18,408 bases of DNA from Dehalococcoidia bacterium (GTDB lineage Bacteria > Chloroflexota > Dehalococcoidia > Dehalococcoidales > DAOWLH01): NCBI GenBank assembly GCA_030643515.1, contig DAOWLH010000061.1, positions 1-18,408 on the forward strand. The letters are read 5' to 3'. A program made the position numbers and the translations under genes. A model generated the notes under the pieces. That model made no database searches and was not told where the DNA came from. It saw only the letters and a program-made list of their open reading frames with translations. Within the stretch, counting starts at the first letter, position 1, and every line of letters begins with the position of its first letter. This document shows positions 6,130 to 14,293 of this stretch, piece by piece.

Positions 6130-6831
6130 GTGGTGGTTAACAGACAGCAAGATGTCTTCAATGAGATAGCTCCCGGCTGGTATAACTTCCGGCACTGGTC
6201 AATCTTTGGCGAAGAGCTCAGGGTGCTGGCGCAGCGCTGGCACCAGGGCAAGCTGCTCAATCTCGGCTGCGGCCACGGGGCCGACTTTCTACCCTTCAGA
6301 CAGGGCTTTGAGCTATACGGGGTGGACTTCTCTCCTGAGATGCTCAAGTTTGCCCGAAAATATGCCGCTAAGTTTGACTTTAAGGCGGAGCTGTCGCTGG
6401 CTGATGTCGGGCATTTGCCCTATGCTGACAAGACCTTTGACTGGGCGATATCGGTGGCTACCTATCATCACATCAAGGGCGAGGCGGAAAGATATGAAGC
6501 GCTGGTGGAGCTGAGGCGCGTGCTGAAGCCGCAGGCGGAGGCCTTTATCACTGTCTGGAACCGGTGGCAGCCCAGGTTCTGGTTCTCCCCAAGAGAGGTG
6601 ACCGTATCGTGGCGAAAGAGAGATAAGACCCTGGAGCGTTACTACCACCTCTTCTCCTATACAGAGCTGGAAGACTTGGCCAGGAAAGCCGGTTTTCAGG
6701 TGCTCCAGTCCTCCCCCGAGAGGTCTTATCACCTGCCAATCAAGCTCTTTTCACGGAACATCTGCCTGCTGGTCAGAAATGGTGACCAGGATGGCCTGTC
6801 CTTCAAAGCACTACCGGTCAAATTGACATGA
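6130..6831 (+). CDS. Class I SAM-dependent methyltransferase, Trm9/ALKBH8-like
   Basis: Cytoplasmic methyltransferase with the Rossmann motifs in order: motif I LLNLGCGHGADF (42-53), motif II LYGVDFSPEML (about 61-71), and DVGHLPYADKTFDWAISVAT. The opening NEIAPGWYN and the run ISVATYHHIKGEAERYEALV, then LRRVLKPQAEAFITVWNRWQ, resemble Trm9/ALKBH8, which methylate the carboxymethyl group at wobble uridine (cm5U to mcm5U) after Elp3 acts. The divergent elp3 next door makes that substrate attractive. It could still be another small-molecule methyltransferase, because these motifs are widely shared. The start is a GTG at 6130 or the next codon GTG at 6133; AGGAG at 6120-6124 fits both. A permease gene follows 35 bases later. 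Confidence 0.85.
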   Translation: MVVNRQQDVFNEIAPGWYNFRHWSIFGEELRVLAQRWHQGKLLNLGCGHGADFLPFRQGFELYGVDFSPEMLKFARKYAAKFDFKAELSLADVGHLPYADKTFDWAISVATYHHIKGEAERYEALVELRRVLKPQAEAFITVWNRWQPRFWFSPREVTVSWRKRDKTLERYYHLFSYTELEDLARKAGFQVLQSSPERSYHLPIKLFSRNICLLVRNGDQDGLSFKALPVKLT

Positions 6832-6866
6832 TTAATGGCCAACAACTATGATGGGCTGGGAGTATA

Positions 6867-7406
6867 ATGATTAATAAGACCACCAGGAACAGGAGGTTTC
6901 GTCAGATGCTAATCCCGACGATAATAATGGGTGTCATTGCCGTTGCCCTGCTCGTTCTCGCCTACCAGAAGGGAGGCGGAGAGCATATTCTGGGTCTCAA
7001 GGCGGGGGGCAATATCCTTATTCAGGTATTACCTCTTCTCATCTTTGCCTTTATCATTGCTGGCACAATTCAGTTCCTGATTCCCACGGAAATGATAGCC
7101 AGGTGGGTTGGCCCGGAGTCCGGAATTAGAGGTATCTTTATCGGTGCTGCTGTTGGCGGTTTTACCCCCGGAGGGCCGATGACAAGTTTGCCCATCGCCG
7201 CCGGGTTGCTGCAATCCGGAGCGGGTATCGGCACTATGGTGGCCTTTATGACCGGATGGTCGATCTGGGCGGTTACCCGGTTGCCTCTGGAGATAGGTCT
7301 GATGGGCTGGAAGTTCACCGCTATTCGCCTTGCATGTACCTTCTTTTTCCCCATACTGGCCGGATTGATAGCCAACCTGTTCTTCTCTAAAGTGAATGTT
7401 GTGTGA
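6867..7406 (+). CDS. Half-size predicted permease (DUF318/UPF0718-like)
   Basis: Integral membrane protein of 179 residues with about five hydrophobic segments: residues 14-33, about 48-70, 87-105, 118-140 and 150-174. The glycine-rich stretch GAAVGGFTPGGPMTSLPIAA and the repeat-like GLLQSGAGIGTMVAF resemble one half of the DUF318 permease family (which includes ArsP-type exporters), so it may dimerise to a full-size carrier. The substrate cannot be read from the sequence. ATG at 6867 has GGGAG upstream. It is probably cotranscribed with the methyltransferase upstream and the small zinc-ribbon gene 38 bases downstream. Confidence 0.75.
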   Translation: MINKTTRNRRFRQMLIPTIIMGVIAVALLVLAYQKGGGEHILGLKAGGNILIQVLPLLIFAFIIAGTIQFLIPTEMIARWVGPESGIRGIFIGAAVGGFTPGGPMTSLPIAAGLLQSGAGIGTMVAFMTGWSIWAVTRLPLEIGLMGWKFTAIRLACTFFFPILAGLIANLFFSKVNVV

Positions 7407-7444
7407 TAAGCTGTATGTCAAATTGTAACCAAGGAAGGTAAGCT

Positions 7445-7663
7445 ATGTTAGTCAAAATCAAATGCGCCGATTGTAACACCGAGGGCACCATTTCCCTGCT
7501 TGAAACAAGCTATCAGGGGCCTTATCGCTGCTGGAAGTGCCGGGGGCTGTTTAGCATACAGTTGCATAACGGCCAGCTTAAAAGCTGTGACCCGTTAAGC
7601 CAGGAGGAGTTTGAAAAGCTGCAGGAGATAGATGCCCTGAAAAAGAAGTTCAAACGCGATTAG
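7445..7663 (+). CDS. Small zinc-ribbon-like protein
   Basis: A 72-residue protein with two CxxC knuckles, Cys7-Cys10 (KCADC) and Cys29-Cys32 (RCWKC), spaced as in a treble-clef or zinc ribbon, followed by a lysine-rich helical tail (about 55-72). No family name can be given with confidence. The ATG at 7445 follows AAGGAAGG with good spacing. It lies between the half-size permease and the tautomerase on the same strand; its role is unknown, possibly nucleic-acid or protein binding. Confidence 0.78.
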   Translation: MLVKIKCADCNTEGTISLLETSYQGPYRCWKCRGLFSIQLHNGQLKSCDPLSQEEFEKLQEIDALKKKFKRD

Positions 7664-7698
7664 GGGAATCCAGTTATCTAATGGACTGGAGGGTGAAA

Positions 7699-7890
7699 AT
7701 GCCGGTAGTTGTTGTTGAGATGTGGCAGGGACGCGCCGTGGAGCAGAAGAAGCAACTGGCCCGAGGGATAACCGACGAATTTGTCAAAGTCGGCGTCCCC
7801 CGCCAGCAGGTTCACATTATCTTTAAGGACAACCCCAAGCATAACTGGGCGACAGGCGGCAAACTGGCCTCGGAGGAAGCTGCCGATTAG
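7699..7890 (+). CDS. 4-oxalocrotonate tautomerase family protein
   Basis: Small enzyme of the tautomerase superfamily, which uses the amino-terminal proline as a general base after Met removal. The start is the ATG at 7699, preceded by GGAGGGTG; a longer start at 7681 would bury the proline and is rejected. The 63-residue protein begins MPVVVVEMWQGR, with Pro1, Arg11 and the conserved late NPKHNWATGGK (Trp49 in mature numbering), which fits a family length of about 60-70. The reaction is unknown; many such proteins have no assigned substrate. Last gene of the plus-strand run, ending 23 bases before the convergent rimI stop. Confidence 0.85.
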   Translation: MPVVVVEMWQGRAVEQKKQLARGITDEFVKVGVPRQQVHIIFKDNPKHNWATGGKLASEEAAD

Positions 7891-7913
7891 GGTTCAAGCG
7901 CCCGGGCATTTAA

Positions 7914-8465
7914 CTAGCGGGCAACCTGCTTAAGCGGTGAATGCCATTTGTTGTAGTGGGCTCGCTTTAGCTGTTTTAACTTCTCATGGAATGGTGCTGT
8001 CCTGATGCTTTCCAAGGTCATTATGACAGCGTCCTCTTTATTATCGGAGTAATAACCGCGTCTCATCCCGACCAGGATGAAGCCATATTTATAATAAAGG
8101 TTATGTGCAGCCGTGTTTGAGGCGCGCACTTCCAGGGTTACCAGATGACAGCCGACCTTTAGAGCCAGGTCGATGAGGGCTATGAGCAGCAGTTCTCCAA
8201 TTCCCCGGTGGCGGTGGCGTTCTCGAACAGCGATGTTGACGATATGGGCCTCACCGGCCATGGCCCAGAAGCCGGCAAAGCCGATGATGTATTGCCCGCC
8301 ACCTGGTTTCCCTTCGTCCTTGCGGGCCACAATATAGTGGGCTAGCGGGCTATTAATCTCATGGTCAAAGTTGGTTGCCGGTATCATGGTGGGAAAGGCT
8401 TCCCGGTCAATATCGGTTGCCTGCGGTAGATCTTGCCGGTTCATCACGGCTATGCTATATGACAA
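7914..8465 (-). CDS. rimI: RimI-like GNAT N-acetyltransferase
   Basis: Predicted N-alpha-acetyltransferase, the family that acetylates the N-terminal alanine of ribosomal protein S18. The GNAT fold is clear: AHIVNIAVRERHRHRGIGELLL contains the acetyl-CoA motif R-x-x-G-x-G at residues 85-90, followed by LEVRASNTAAHNLYYKYGF, a RimI hallmark, and RRGYYSDNKEDAVIM. The 183 residues exceed the usual 150-160 because of a basic C-terminal tail (from about 155). The start is a TTG at 8465, preceded by AAAGAGG at ideal spacing. Third gene of the ruvB-queH-rimI run, 17 bases after queH. Other GNAT substrates remain possible. Confidence 0.87.
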   Translation of the reverse strand: MSYSIAVMNRQDLPQATDIDREAFPTMIPATNFDHEINSPLAHYIVARKDEGKPGGGQYIIGFAGFWAMAGEAHIVNIAVRERHRHRGIGELLLIALIDLALKVGCHLVTLEVRASNTAAHNLYYKYGFILVGMRRGYYSDNKEDAVIMTLESIRTAPFHEKLKQLKRAHYNKWHSPLKQVAR

Positions 8466-8482
8466 TTTTTCCTCTTTATTGA

Positions 8483-9025
8483 TTATGCTTTATTGGTGCT
8501 GGCGTTGCGCTCCCTTTCGCTGTAGATACAGCCGCAGTACTGCTGCCGATAGAGGTCTAGCGGCTTGGTAATGTGGCGGCTGTCGGAGTAGCGCTTCCGG
8601 AGGTCGGCATAAAGAAAGGAAATGCCCGTTTCGTAAGCCAGCTGCTGTCCTGTTTTCACAAGCAGATCATGCTTCTGGTGGGGGCTTATCAGCAGGCTGG
8701 TGGTGAAAGCATTAAAACCACTGCCAAGGGCAGCCTCCGCTGTCTTTTTCAGCCGGAGTTGAAAGCAGTGCTGGCAACGATTGGCCTCATCGCCGACTAC
8801 GTTCCCGAAGTATTTTGTTATATCGTAACCATTGATTACCCTAAGGGAGAAGTCCATGGTTCTCGCCAGTGATTGCATCGCCTTAAGGCGCTGCTGGTGT
8901 TCGGCGTAGGGATAGATGTTGGGGTTATACCACAGAGCGGTTACCTCATAATCCTGACTGCGCCAGTGGTTAATAGTGTAGGCGGTGCAGTGAGCACAGC
9001 AACAGTGGACCAAAAGTTTCTTCAT
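8483..9025 (-). CDS. queH: Epoxyqueuosine reductase QueH
   Basis: Catalyses the last step of queuosine synthesis, reduction of epoxyqueuosine to queuosine at position 34 of GUN-decoding tRNAs; QueH is the non-orthologous replacement of the cobalamin-dependent QueG. The 180-residue protein starts LLVHCCCAHC (Cys8, 9, 10, 13), has NRCQHCFQLRL (Cys84, Cys87), TTSLLISPHQ, and ends with YCGCIYSERER (Cys164, Cys166), all family landmarks for the iron-sulfur and metal sites. The ATG at 9025 lies 6 bases after the ruvB stop with a weak ribosome site, suggesting translational coupling. Confidence 0.92.
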   Translation of the reverse strand: MKKLLVHCCCAHCTAYTINHWRSQDYEVTALWYNPNIYPYAEHQQRLKAMQSLARTMDFSLRVINGYDITKYFGNVVGDEANRCQHCFQLRLKKTAEAALGSGFNAFTTSLLISPHQKHDLLVKTGQQLAYETGISFLYADLRKRYSDSRHITKPLDLYRQQYCGCIYSERERNASTNKA

Positions 9026-9031
9026 CAGAAA

Positions 9032-10054
9032 CTACCACAAAGATGTTTGGGGGGGCTTTTCCCTGTTGCAGGGAAGCCCAAGATGCCGGTATGCCAGCGG
9101 TGTAGCCAGTCTACCGCGGGGTGTTCTCTCCAGAAAGCCCAGTTGCAGCAGATAGGGCTCATAAACATCCATGATGGTATCGGCTTCTTCGCTGATAGAG
9201 GCGGCGATGGTGTCCAGACCCACTGGTCCGCCGTTGAACTTGCTGATAATGGTATGCAGTACTTTGTGGTCTATCTCATCCAGCCCTATAGGGTCAACCT
9301 CAAGCTTGGATAGAGCGGCAACCGCTACCTCCCGGCTGGCAGTACCGTCGGCCATCACCTGGGCATAGTCGCGGACTCGCCTGAGTAAGCGGTTGGCCAC
9401 TCTTGGCGTGCCCCGGGCGCGGCAGGCGATTTCACGCAGTCCCTCGTCTTCGGCTTTGACTCCTAGAATCTGAGTCGAACGGCTAAGAATAGCCTCAATT
9501 GATGCCTGATCATAGAAATCGAGGCGGTAGACGGCGCCAAAGCGGTCTCTTAGGGGCGGGCTTAACTGGGCGTAGCGGGTGGTGGCGCCAATGAGAGTAA
9601 ACGCCGGTAGCTTCAACCTTCGGCTCTTGGCGCCAGGCCCCTTGCCGATGATAATATCCAGGGCCCGGTCTTCCAGCACTTGGAATAGCACCTCTTCTAC
9701 AATACGGCTTAGGCGGTGGATTTCATCAATAAACAGCACGTCCTGGCTGCGCAGGTTGGTCAGGATGGCCGCCAGGTCGCCGGTACGCTCTATGGCCGGC
9801 CCGGAGGTAATCTTGATACTGACACCCATCTCGATGGCTATGATATGGGCAAGCGTCGTTTTGCCCAACCCCGGGGGGCCGTAGAGCAGAACGTGATCCA
9901 GCGCTTCTCCTCTGCCCTTGGCAGCGGCGATGGCGATAGACAGGTTTTCCTTAATCCTGGCCTGTCCGATGAAGTCATCGAGGCACCGCGGTCTGAGGCT
10001 GGTATCAAGCGGTATTTCTTCGGCACCAGGTTTTCCCGAAATAATGCGGTCTAT
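9032..10054 (-). CDS. ruvB: Holliday junction branch migration ATPase RuvB, apparent ATA start
   Basis: RuvB is the AAA+ motor that drives Holliday junction branch migration with RuvA. Hand translation extends the frame upstream of the P-loop to give 340 residues, a normal length: SLRPRCLDDFIGQ (19-31), Walker A GPPGLGKTT (59-67), Walker B LFIDEIHRL, sensor 1 GATTR with LRDRFG, and the winged-helix C-terminus. There is no ATG, GTG or TTG in frame between the upstream stop (TAG within the -10 region) and Leu63. ATA at 10052-10054 sits 9 bases after GGAGG (10064-10068) and gives MDRIISGKPGAEE, a normal RuvB beginning, so I take it as the start. The alternative is a lost A that would link to an ATG at 10074. 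First gene of the ruvB-queH-rimI operon. Confidence 0.88.
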   Translation of the reverse strand: MDRIISGKPGAEEIPLDTSLRPRCLDDFIGQARIKENLSIAIAAAKGRGEALDHVLLYGPPGLGKTTLAHIIAIEMGVSIKITSGPAIERTGDLAAILTNLRSQDVLFIDEIHRLSRIVEEVLFQVLEDRALDIIIGKGPGAKSRRLKLPAFTLIGATTRYAQLSPPLRDRFGAVYRLDFYDQASIEAILSRSTQILGVKAEDEGLREIACRARGTPRVANRLLRRVRDYAQVMADGTASREVAVAALSKLEVDPIGLDEIDHKVLHTIISKFNGGPVGLDTIAASISEEADTIMDVYEPYLLQLGFLERTPRGRLATPLAYRHLGLPCNREKPPQTSLW

Positions 10055-10107
10055 TCTGTTTCGCCTCCAAACATTATGTAAAGGAAAGTACCCTCCCCTG
10101 CCAGGCT

Positions 10108-10113
10108 ATTATA
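10108..10113 (-). promoter_or_regulatory. Extended -10 promoter for ruvB operon
   Basis: The minus strand reads TGCTATAAT: a perfect -10 TATAAT with the extended TGn element, which can substitute for a weak -35. No good -35 lies at 16-18 bases. It follows the rpoC terminator and would give a leader of about 45 bases before ruvB. Confidence 0.6.
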
Positions 10114-10174
10114 GCATATCTCAGTCTAAGGCAACCTGATAAAGCGGTACAACGACCTCATACCGGCCTTGCTA

Positions 10175-10206
10175 AAGGAAAAGCCGCTCTTTCTTAAGAG
10201 CGGCTT
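10175..10206 (-). terminator. Intrinsic terminator after rpoC
   Basis: A perfect 11-bp stem (10181-10191 with 10196-10206) and 4-base loop, followed on the minus strand by TTCCTTT, merging with the stem's last two U residues. It lies 22 bases after the rpoC stop and separates rpoBC from the ruvB operon. The U-tract is interrupted by CC, so readthrough is possible. Confidence 0.82.
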
Positions 10207-10228
10207 CCTGATGATAATGGTCTAGCGG

Positions 10229-13200
10229 CTAAATAGCGGGCTCCCCCGCGCTTTCCGTGGTTTTATTTTCCTCTTCGGCAGCCAGTGGCGTTGTCTTGTT
10301 GCCAGGCTGTGTCTTTTCTTCAACTGGTGGCGCTGCTGTTTCTTCAACTGGTGTTATTATCTCAGTAGCCGACTCTGGTTGTTTCCTCTCTTCTTCAGTG
10401 ACCAGTTGAGGCAATTCCATGCCGGACTCGAGTGATTTCTTCTCTTCCAGTTCTTCCAACTTTTTCGCTTCTTCCTCCTCGGTGGCCTCCTTGCAGGAAC
10501 GACACCGGGCCGGGATCAACTTGCCGATTATTACATTCTCCTTCAGCCCGTGAAGTCTGTCCACCTTGCCATAAATGGCCGCCTCGGTGAGCACTCTTGT
10601 GGTCTCCTGGAAAGAGGCTGCTGCCAGCCAACTATCGGTGCTCAGGCTGGACCTGGTTATGCCCATGAGCACAGTATGAGCTGTGGCCGGCTCGCCACCT
10701 TCGGCCAGCACCTTGGCGTTTATCTCCTCGTAGCGAAACCTGTCCATCAGCTCTCTGGGGACGAGGGCAGTATCGCCCGGGGAATCAATGCGGACCCGAG
10801 ACAGCATCTGGTGGACGATGACCTCAATGTGCTTATCATTTATTTGTACCCCCTGAGAACAGTAGACCTTCTGCACTTCATCGACCAGGTAACGTTGAAC
10901 AGCATTCTTGCCTAAAACAACCAGGATGTCCTGTGGGTTGATAGAGCCATCGGTGAGCTGCTGGCCCGCTTTGACAACATCGCCATCTTGAACCCGGATG
11001 TGAGTAGCCGCCGCAACAGTGTACTCGCGCTCCTCGGTTTCCTCGTACCTGATGACCAGAGTATTCTTCTCAATAACCACCTCACCGGCCACCCGGGCAA
11101 TCACGGACTCGGCGACCTCGGTGGACGCTTTCTTGGTCCTGGCCTTTGGCCCTGCCAGTGCGCTGCCGATATCCACCCACTGGCCGTTGGTAACGATTGC
11201 TTTCCAGCCTGGTGGCAACGGGTACTCGTCACTGAAGATATCGGTACTGGTAACTTTAATCCAACGGCTAGAGTCACTTTCCACGATATGGGCAACGCCG
11301 TCGGTCTCTGAAATAATTGCCTGATTTTTGGGCGGTCTGGCCTCGAATAGTTCTTCTACTCTAGGCAAGCCGGTGGTGATGTCAAGCCCGACGACGCCGC
11401 CGGTGTGGAAGGTGCGTAGTGTCAGCTGTGTGCCCGGCTCGCCAATGCTCTGAGCGGCGATTATACCTACCGCCGTGTTCATTTCAACCTGGTGGCCTCG
11501 GGATAGGTCTCGGTTGTAGCAAAACTGGCAGACACCCTGTGTCGACTCACAGGTAAGGGGACTCCGGGCATGAACCTTGGTGATACCGGCAGCAATGATT
11601 TCATCCACTTTGGCTTCATCAATCTCCTCATTGCGGTCAACAATGGTCTCTCCTGTTCCGGGATGGTCTATCTTGCTGGCTGCCAGCCGGCCTATTATTC
11701 GGTTGGTAAAAGAGGGCAGTAACCCCTTTCCCTTGGGTTCGGTTATCCAGGTTCCTTCGGTCGTGCCGCAGTCCTCTTCAAGAATAATAACATCCTGGGT
11801 GACATCAATAAGCCGTCTTGTAAGGTAGCCACTGCCCGACGTCCGAAGGGCGGTATCAGCCAGTCCCTTGCGGGCGCCATGGGTGGAGATGAAGTATTCC
11901 ATGGCGCTTAGGCCCTCACGCAGGCTGGACTTAATAGGAAAGTCTATAATCTTGCCCGCCGGGTTGGTCATTAAACCGCGCATCCCCGCCATCTGCCTTA
12001 TCTGGGAGATGTTGCCCTTAGCTCCTGAGGTGGCCATCATATAGATGCTGCCCTGTTTATCAAGGGAATCGGAAATAGCACTGGTGATGCGGTCGGTCGT
12101 CTCCATCCATACCGCTATCAGGCTGTTATACCTCTCATCTTCAGTTATCAGGCCGCGCTGGAGCTGGCCGTCAATGATAGCTGCCCTTTCCTCAGCTTCT
12201 TCCAGCAGTTTCGGCTTTGTATCCGGGACTTTGATATCACTCATGGAAATTGTGATTCCCGATCTGGTGGCGTAGTGAAAGCCCAGCTTTTTTAGTCCAT
12301 CGAGCACTGCTGCCATGTCCTCAGTGTCAGCCAGTAACTTATAGCAATCCGTTATTACCTGCTTCAGGGTTGCTTTATCAATTGTCTGATTATAGAAGGC
12401 TATCTCCGGGGGCAGGACCTCATTGAAGATGATACGGCCAACGCTGGTCTTGATTCTCTGCCCGTCCTGCTGTCTGATCTCGACCTCAGCTCTGAGGTCA
12501 ATGGTGCCGAGTTCATAAACCAGTTCGGCCTCTTCGAAACTGCCGAAGAGCTTGCCTTCGCCTTTTGCCCCCTGCTTGATGGTGGTCAGGTAATAGCAGC
12601 CGAAAACCATGTCCAGGGTTGGGGTTACTATCGGCTCACCAGAACTGGGAAGCAACATGTTATGGATGCTAAGCATAGCCTCCCTGGTTTCCTTTACTGC
12701 TGCCTTGGACAAGGGGATATGAACCGCCATCTGGTCGCCATCAAAGTCAGCGTTGAAGGCGGAACATACCAGGGGGTGTATCTGAATGGCGCTGCCGTCA
12801 ATCAGCACCGGTTCAAAGGCCTGGATGCTGAGGCGGTGCAGGGTTGGCGCTCGGTTGAGCATCACCGGTCGCTCTTTGACAACCTCCTCAAGGATATCAT
12901 GGACCTCGGCTTTGGCTCTTTCCACCAGTCGACGGGCACTCTTTATGTTGGTGGCCAGGCCTTCCTTTACAAGATGGTGCATGACGAAGGGTTTGAATAG
13001 TTCTAGGGCCATTCGCCTGGGCAAACCGCACTGGTAGAGCTTTAGCTCCGGGCCGACAACGATTACCGAGCGTCCGCTATAGCCAACCCGCTTGCCCAGC
13101 CGGTTCTGGCGCAAGCGTCCCTGTTTTCCCCGCAGCATATCGGAGAGGGATTTTGCCTTGTGGTCGCCACTGACCGAGACCGCTCGCCCTCTCCTGCCGT

Positions 13201-14293
13201 TATCAATGAGGGAGTCAACCGCTTCCTGGAGCATCCTTTTCTCGTTGCGGACAATGATTTCTGGTGCTCCGATATCAATGAGATGGTGCAATCGGTTGTT
13301 GCGGTTGATAACCCGCCGATAGAGGTCATTCAGGTCACTGGTGGCAAAGCGGCCGCCATCCAGCTGAACCATGGGTCTGAGGTCAGGCGGCAGCACCGGC
13401 AGTGCTGTCATAATCATCCATTCCGGCTTGTTGCCGCTACGGCGAAAGGCTTCTACCAGTTGCAGCTGCTTTGATGCCTTGCGGCGCCGCTGTCCCGATG
13501 AGGAGTGGGTCTCCTGAATTAGCTGGCTGCGCATTTCCTCAAGGTCAATCTGCTTGAGCAGCTTGAGGACAGCTTCGGCTCCCATTCCGGCTTCAAAGAC
13601 GTCGGCATGGTCGTGCTGGAGATCACGGTACTGGTTTTCAGTAAGTAGAGCCCCCTTTCGGAGGTCTTTCAGCTGTTCTATCCTGGCCGGTAGTTCTTCC
13701 TCTAGCTGGCTTTTGGTCTCTTCGAATTCCCGGCGTAACTGGTTGATCTCCTCTACTGTTGCCTTCTGCTCTTCTCTCTCGGCTATTTTCGTTTCCAGGG
13801 CTGCCTTTTGCTCGGCTATTTTTTGGGTGAAGTCTTCCTCAAGCTGCCTGATTGCTGCTTGCCGCGCCTCCTCGTCCATCGCATTGACAATGTAATGGGA
13901 GAAATAAATAACGCGTTCAAGACTCCGGGTAGAAAGCTCAAGCAATAGCCCGATGCGGCTGGGTATGCCACGGGTGAACCAGATGTGGCTCACCGGGCAG
14001 GCCAGCTCAATGTGACCCATACGCTCACGGCGCACCTTTGACCGGGCAATCTCAACACCACACTTGTCACAGATAATGCCCTTAAAGCGTATCCTTTTAT
14101 ATTTACCGCAGGAGCACTCGAAATCTTTGGTCGGCCCGAAAATCCGCTCGCAGAAAAGTCCATCCCTCTCTGGCTTCAGGGTACGGTAGTTGATGGTTTC
14201 CGGTTTGGTTACTTCACCATAGGACCAGCTTAGAATCTGCTCTGGCGAAGCCAGTGAAATACGGACAGCATTAAAGTCATTAATCTCAAGCAT
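10229..14293 (-). CDS. rpoC: DNA-directed RNA polymerase subunit beta'
   Basis: Catalytic subunit of RNA polymerase. The start is the ATG at 14293, beginning MLEINDFNAVRISLASPEQI; it overlaps the rpoB end by 8 bases. The protein is 1354 residues. Zinc ribbon 1 has Cys60, 62, 75, 78; the active-site loop NADFDGDQMAVH has Asp516, 518 and 520 for magnesium; the second zinc site has Cys842, 915, 922, 925. The trigger loop region (MRGLMTNPAGKI followed by FPIKSSLREG) is intact. After IIGKLIPAR, where beta' cores usually end, about 91 residues follow (1264-1354), with a CRSC motif and a Glu/Pro/Thr-rich acidic tail. A 15-base direct repeat in that tail (10315-10329, 10339-10353) encodes the repeated PVEE. 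Confidence 0.98.
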   Translation of the reverse strand: MLEINDFNAVRISLASPEQILSWSYGEVTKPETINYRTLKPERDGLFCERIFGPTKDFECSCGKYKRIRFKGIICDKCGVEIARSKVRRERMGHIELACPVSHIWFTRGIPSRIGLLLELSTRSLERVIYFSHYIVNAMDEEARQAAIRQLEEDFTQKIAEQKAALETKIAEREEQKATVEEINQLRREFEETKSQLEEELPARIEQLKDLRKGALLTENQYRDLQHDHADVFEAGMGAEAVLKLLKQIDLEEMRSQLIQETHSSSGQRRRKASKQLQLVEAFRRSGNKPEWMIMTALPVLPPDLRPMVQLDGGRFATSDLNDLYRRVINRNNRLHHLIDIGAPEIIVRNEKRMLQEAVDSLIDNGRRGRAVSVSGDHKAKSLSDMLRGKQGRLRQNRLGKRVGYSGRSVIVVGPELKLYQCGLPRRMALELFKPFVMHHLVKEGLATNIKSARRLVERAKAEVHDILEEVVKERPVMLNRAPTLHRLSIQAFEPVLIDGSAIQIHPLVCSAFNADFDGDQMAVHIPLSKAAVKETREAMLSIHNMLLPSSGEPIVTPTLDMVFGCYYLTTIKQGAKGEGKLFGSFEEAELVYELGTIDLRAEVEIRQQDGQRIKTSVGRIIFNEVLPPEIAFYNQTIDKATLKQVITDCYKLLADTEDMAAVLDGLKKLGFHYATRSGITISMSDIKVPDTKPKLLEEAEERAAIIDGQLQRGLITEDERYNSLIAVWMETTDRITSAISDSLDKQGSIYMMATSGAKGNISQIRQMAGMRGLMTNPAGKIIDFPIKSSLREGLSAMEYFISTHGARKGLADTALRTSGSGYLTRRLIDVTQDVIILEEDCGTTEGTWITEPKGKGLLPSFTNRIIGRLAASKIDHPGTGETIVDRNEEIDEAKVDEIIAAGITKVHARSPLTCESTQGVCQFCYNRDLSRGHQVEMNTAVGIIAAQSIGEPGTQLTLRTFHTGGVVGLDITTGLPRVEELFEARPPKNQAIISETDGVAHIVESDSSRWIKVTSTDIFSDEYPLPPGWKAIVTNGQWVDIGSALAGPKARTKKASTEVAESVIARVAGEVVIEKNTLVIRYEETEEREYTVAAATHIRVQDGDVVKAGQQLTDGSINPQDILVVLGKNAVQRYLVDEVQKVYCSQGVQINDKHIEVIVHQMLSRVRIDSPGDTALVPRELMDRFRYEEINAKVLAEGGEPATAHTVLMGITRSSLSTDSWLAAASFQETTRVLTEAAIYGKVDRLHGLKENVIIGKLIPARCRSCKEATEEEEAKKLEELEEKKSLESGMELPQLVTEEERKQPESATEIITPVEETAAPPVEEKTQPGNKTTPLAAEEENKTTESAGEPAI

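Noticed and set aside
7896..7940. Bidirectional terminator between the tautomerase and rimI, around GCCCGGGC
   Set aside because: The palindrome has no loop, and the only alternative stem is 5 bp with a 13-base loop and no U-run.
10315..10353. 15-base direct repeat as a mobile-element target duplication
   Set aside because: The copies are 24 bases apart start to start, in frame, and encode repeated PVEE in a low-complexity tail, so local duplication explains it.
13554..13895. Ser/Arg-rich open frames antisense to rpoC and rpoB
   Set aside because: They mirror the codon pattern of the real genes, have no ribosome sites and no recognisable domains.
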